From Pseudomonas sp. H1h (lineage in GTDB: Bacteria > Pseudomonadota > Gammaproteobacteria > Pseudomonadales > Pseudomonadaceae): 64,000 bases of DNA. Positions 61,236-64,000 of this stretch are shown piece after piece; positions within the stretch are counted from its first letter, which is position 1; each line of letters opens with the position of its first letter. The notes under the pieces were generated by a model that was given only the letters and a program-made list of their open reading frames with translations, was not told where the DNA came from and made no database searches. Where the stretch lies: the NCBI RefSeq assembly GCF_000633255.1, contig NZ_AYMJ01000011.1:1-64000 (forward strand), given 5' to 3'. The translations under genes were made by a program, and so were the position numbers.

Positions 61236-62252
61236 ATGGCCCGTGGCGGCGTAAATAAAGCGGTGGTTCAGATAGCGCGCACAGCGATTCTGGCCCGAGG
61301 CGAACACCCGAGCATCGATGCAGTACGCATCGAACTGGGCAATACCGGTTCGAAAACCACGATCCATCGCTATCTGAAAGAACTTGACGACGGCAGCCCG
61401 TCGATCGAAGCGTCCGCAGAACCGATCAATGACGAGCTGACGGCACTGGTCTCACGCCTCGCCCAGCGCCTCAAAGAACAGGCGCAAGAGCCCATCGAGC
61501 AAGCCCGCGAGCAGTTCGAAGAACAGCGCGAAACGCTGGAAGCGCAATTGAAGCAAGTGCGCCAGGCACTTGAGCAACTGGAACAGCAGCACGATATTCA
61601 AGGCGCCGCGCTGGCCAGGGAATCCGAGGCACTGAACGAAACCCGCTCGATGCTGCAGACCGAGCAAACGCGCAACGCCGGGCTGAACCAGGCACTGGCC
61701 GACTTCGAGTTGCGCTTGCAGGACAAGGACGAGCAGATCCGCTCGCTGGAAGAAAAACACCTGCACGCCCGCGATGCGCTGGAGCACTACCGCAACGCCA
61801 CCAAAGAACAGCGCGAGCAGGAACAGGCTCGTCACGAAGGGCAGATCCAGCAGTTGCAGATGGAGCTGCGTCAGGCGCAACAAAGTGCGCTGGTGCGTCA
61901 GGACGAGATCACCCAGTTGCACCGTGACAACGAACGCTTGCTTACCGAGAACCGTGGTACCCAGCGCGAACTGAGCCTGATGCAGGATCAGCTCAAGCAC
62001 AGCAATCAGCGCCAGGATCAACTGCTCGAACAGGCCAACCGTGTCGACAGCGAACGCACCCTCCTCCAGGAACGCCTGCGCGTGGCCCTGCTGGAAAGTC
62101 AGACGCTGAAACAGAACGTCGACGAACAGCTGCTGCTCAATCAGTCACTGGAAAAAGAATTGACCAAGACTCAGGCGAGCCTCGAAAACAGCCTGCGTCT
62201 GGCGGCTACCGTTGCGGCAGCGCCAGACACGGCCAAACCGAAAGACGCTTAA
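61236..62252 (+). CDS. KfrA-type coiled-coil DNA-binding protein, TnpT-like
   Basis: A 338-residue protein. The N-terminal ~60 residues form a KfrA-like DNA-binding domain ([40 protein letters not shown]). From about residue 75 to 320 it is an almost uninterrupted, Gln/Glu/Leu-rich coiled coil ([20 protein letters not shown]). AGGAG precedes the ATG at 61236. This architecture and its place next to a tyrosine recombinase match TnpT of Tn4651, which helps TnpS resolve cointegrates. A role in chromosome structure is an alternative. The end overlaps the convergent glutathione reductase gene by 4 bp. Confidence 0.82.
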   Translation: MARGGVNKAVVQIARTAILARGEHPSIDAVRIELGNTGSKTTIHRYLKELDDGSPSIEASAEPINDELTALVSRLAQRLKEQAQEPIEQAREQFEEQRETLEAQLKQVRQALEQLEQQHDIQGAALARESEALNETRSMLQTEQTRNAGLNQALADFELRLQDKDEQIRSLEEKHLHARDALEHYRNATKEQREQEQARHEGQIQQLQMELRQAQQSALVRQDEITQLHRDNERLLTENRGTQRELSLMQDQLKHSNQRQDQLLEQANRVDSERTLLQERLRVALLESQTLKQNVDEQLLLNQSLEKELTKTQASLENSLRLAATVAAAPDTAKPKDA

Positions 62253-63607
62253 GCGCCGACCGGCGTTCGCATGGTAACGAACTCTTCGGCGGCCGTCGGG
62301 TGAACCCCGATTGTGTCGTCGAAGTCACGTTTGGTGGCGCCGGCCTTCAGCGCGATCGCCAGGCCTTGGACGATTTCACCCGCATCAGGGCCGACCATGT
62401 GGCAGCCCAGCACTTTGTCGGTCCTGGCATCCACCACCAGCTTCATCAGGGTTTTCTCCTGACACTCGGTCAGGGTCAACTTCATCGGACGGAAGCGGCT
62501 CTCGAAAATCACTACTTCGTGACCCGCATCCCGCGCCTCTTCTTCGGTCAGGCCGACAGTGCCGATGTTGGGCAGGCTGAACACCGCCGTCGGGATCATC
62601 TTGTAATCCACCGGACGGTATTGCTCAGGCTTGAACAGTCGCCGCGCCACCGCCATGCCTTCGGCCAGTGCCACCGGCGTCAGTTGCACGCGACCGATCA
62701 CATCGCCCAGCGCGAGAATCGACGGCTCGCCTGTCTGGTATTGCTCGTCGACCTTGATAAAACCCTTGTCGGTAAGCTGCACATCAGTATTTTCCAGGCC
62801 CAGGTTGTCCAGCATCGGACGACGACCCGTGGCGTAGAACACGCAATCGGCTTCCAGCACGCGACCATCCTTGAGGGTCGCTTTCAAGCTGCCGTCAGGT
62901 TGTTTGTCGATGCGCGCGATGTCGGCATTGAATTGCAGATCCATGCCGCGCTTGGTCAGCTCCTCCTGCAGGTGCTTGCGCACCGAGCCATCGAAACCGC
63001 GCAGGAACAGATCACCGCGATACAGCAGCGTGGTATTCGCGCCCAGTCCGTGGAAGATCCCGGCGAATTCAACCGCAATGTAGCCGCCACCGACCACCAG
63101 CACACGTTTCGGCAGCTCTTTGAGGAAGAACGCCTGATTGGAGCTGATCGCGTGTTCGTGCCCCGGAATCTCCGGGATCTGCGGCCAGCCGCCAGTGGCG
63201 ATCAAGATGTTTTTCGCGGTGAAGCGCTCACCATTGACCTCGACCTCATGCGGGCCGACGATCTTCGCGTGCGCCTCGTGCAGGGTCACGCCGCTGTTGA
63301 CCAGCAGATTGCGATAAATACCGTTGAGGCGATTGATCTCGCGATCCTTGTTGGCGATCAATGTCGCCCAATCGAAATTCGCTTCGCCAAGACTCCACCC
63401 AAAACCGGAAGCCTGCTCAAAGTCTTCGGCGAAATGCGCGCCGTACACCAACAACTTTTTCGGCACGCAACCGACGTTGACGCAAGTGCCGCCCAGATAG
63501 CGGCTTTCGGCCACCGCCACTTTTGCGCCGAAACCGGCGGCAAAACGCGCCGCGCGTACACCGCCGGAACCGGCACCAATCACATAAAGGTCAAAATCGT
63601 AGGCCAT
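62249..63607 (-). CDS. gorA: Glutathione-disulfide reductase
   Basis: A 452-residue FAD enzyme that regenerates glutathione with NADPH. The FAD motif [20 protein letters not shown] is at the N-terminus. The redox disulphide is in [13 protein letters not shown], the NADPH motif in [19 protein letters not shown], and the C-terminal catalytic pair in [15 protein letters not shown] (His-Glu). These distinguish it from lipoamide dehydrogenase and mercuric reductase. It is convergent with the TnpT-like gene. Confidence 0.94.
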   Translation of the reverse strand: MAYDFDLYVIGAGSGGVRAARFAAGFGAKVAVAESRYLGGTCVNVGCVPKKLLVYGAHFAEDFEQASGFGWSLGEANFDWATLIANKDREINRLNGIYRNLLVNSGVTLHEAHAKIVGPHEVEVNGERFTAKNILIATGGWPQIPEIPGHEHAISSNQAFFLKELPKRVLVVGGGYIAVEFAGIFHGLGANTTLLYRGDLFLRGFDGSVRKHLQEELTKRGMDLQFNADIARIDKQPDGSLKATLKDGRVLEADCVFYATGRRPMLDNLGLENTDVQLTDKGFIKVDEQYQTGEPSILALGDVIGRVQLTPVALAEGMAVARRLFKPEQYRPVDYKMIPTAVFSLPNIGTVGLTEEEARDAGHEVVIFESRFRPMKLTLTECQEKTLMKLVVDARTDKVLGCHMVGPDAGEIVQGLAIALKAGATKRDFDDTIGVHPTAAEEFVTMRTPVGA

Positions 63608-63708
63608 TTCTATCTCCTCGGCAGGCCATCAGCATACCCGCAGCGCTCCATTGGGCAAGCGCTGTGCGCAGCTTTTCACCTTGGGCGGCCAAGTCGGACA
63701 ACCTCTCC

Positions 63709-63728
63709 AAATAATAATATTTCTCGTT
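63709..63728. promoter_or_regulatory. Possible Fur-type site before the TonB receptor
   Basis: The AT-rich stretch AAATAATAATATTTCTCGTT contains AATAAT steps similar to Fur hexamers, but the match is only partial. It lies about 77 bp before a receptor gene whose class is often iron-regulated. Nothing else is evident in 63608-63804. Confidence 0.3.
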
Positions 63729-63804
63729 TGTTACTAAATCGCCGAGCTGCACCTCGTCTCTGAACCAACGGATTTTTTCTCTCGAAGACAAGGAGTCGGC
63801 TGCG

Positions 63805-64000
63805 ATGTTCGCGCCCATCACCCGTTCCATGACCCTCACTTTCGGCCTGTGCAGTGCCGCGTTGAGTCCCGATCTGCTGGCTGACGCTGCCCCGGAAACA
63901 CCGGCGCAATCCGCCGCCCAGGCACTGGAGCTGGCAGCCACCAGCGTCAGCGCCGAGGGCCTGGGCATCAACACCGAAAACACTCACGCCTACACCACCG
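63805..64000 (+). CDS. TonB-dependent receptor, 5' end only
   Basis: An open frame runs from ATG 63805 (AAGGAG 9 nt upstream) off the end of the window, giving the first 65 residues. It begins with a signal-type segment (TRSMTLTFGLCSAALSPDLL), then a short Gln/Ala linker and LELAATSVSAEGLGINTENT. That phrase (LELxATxVSAxGLG, followed by Y-T-T) is typical of the start of TonB-dependent siderophore receptors just before the plug. The ligand cannot be judged from this fragment. Confidence 0.75.
   Translation, partial: MFAPITRSMTLTFGLCSAALSPDLLADAAPETPAQSAAQALELAATSVSAEGLGINTENTHAYTT

Overview
The window looks like the chromosome of a Pseudomonas of the P. fluorescens group. The evidence is the content and style of the genes: the ptxS-kguEKTD 2-ketogluconate locus, an MvaT/MvaU-type nucleoid protein, sfnG, TnpS/TnpT-like genes and hpd. 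High-GC coding sequence and many copies of the typical fluorescent-pseudomonad REP (core GTGGGAGCGGGCTTGCTCGCGAA), mostly as inverted pairs (REPINs) between genes, point the same way. I found no rRNA, tRNA, CRISPR array, transposase or prophage block.

Layout. 36-5118: an acyl-CoA operon (thiolase, SDR dehydrogenase, acyl-CoA synthetase) behind an AraC-type regulator, separated by a REPIN holding a 57-bp tandem repeat. 5354-9637: an iron-uptake operon efeU-efeO-efeB-efeM behind a Fur-box-like palindrome. 9790-20030: a PssA phospholipase-D-fold enzyme, a TetR regulator with its own operator next to an NTF2-like protein, sfnG behind a sigma-54 promoter, a TSUP exporter, nudC, a crotonase, a methyltransferase, a TPR protein with an ECF sigma/anti-sigma pair, and pncA. 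20144-26700: a two-component system divergent from an RND efflux adaptor and pump, with phased direct repeats between them. 26878-27519: a DUF1345 membrane protein.

27573-34300 is the most unusual part. It is visibly AT-richer and its genes are mostly unrecognised: a 166-residue beta-rich protein, a repeat-bearing autotransporter, and two related proteins built of repeated beta-type modules without signal peptides. Both edges carry a CTGTCAG-GT/AT-CTGACAG palindrome resembling a LuxR-type (lux/las) box. Each is placed upstream of an inward-facing gene with a possible -10 at matching distance. I infer a LuxR-family-controlled surface or secreted system whose regulator lies outside the window.

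34387-39775: the 2-ketogluconate locus, with two perfect PtxS operators (TGAAACCGGTTTCA) and a REPIN that forms the C-terminal tail of KguK. 39919-47144: an aminotransferase, a chemoreceptor, and a glycerate kinase, CdaR-type regulator and MFS transporter group. 47339-57627: LysR, aldo/keto reductase, RarD, hpd, EamA transporter with divergent LysR, EAL phosphodiesterase, MvaU-like protein, a DUF4946-like protein and gloA. 57733-63607: ahpF, ahpC, a divergent tyrosine recombinase/coiled-coil pair resembling TnpS/TnpT of Tn4651, and glutathione reductase. The window ends in the first codons of a TonB-dependent receptor.
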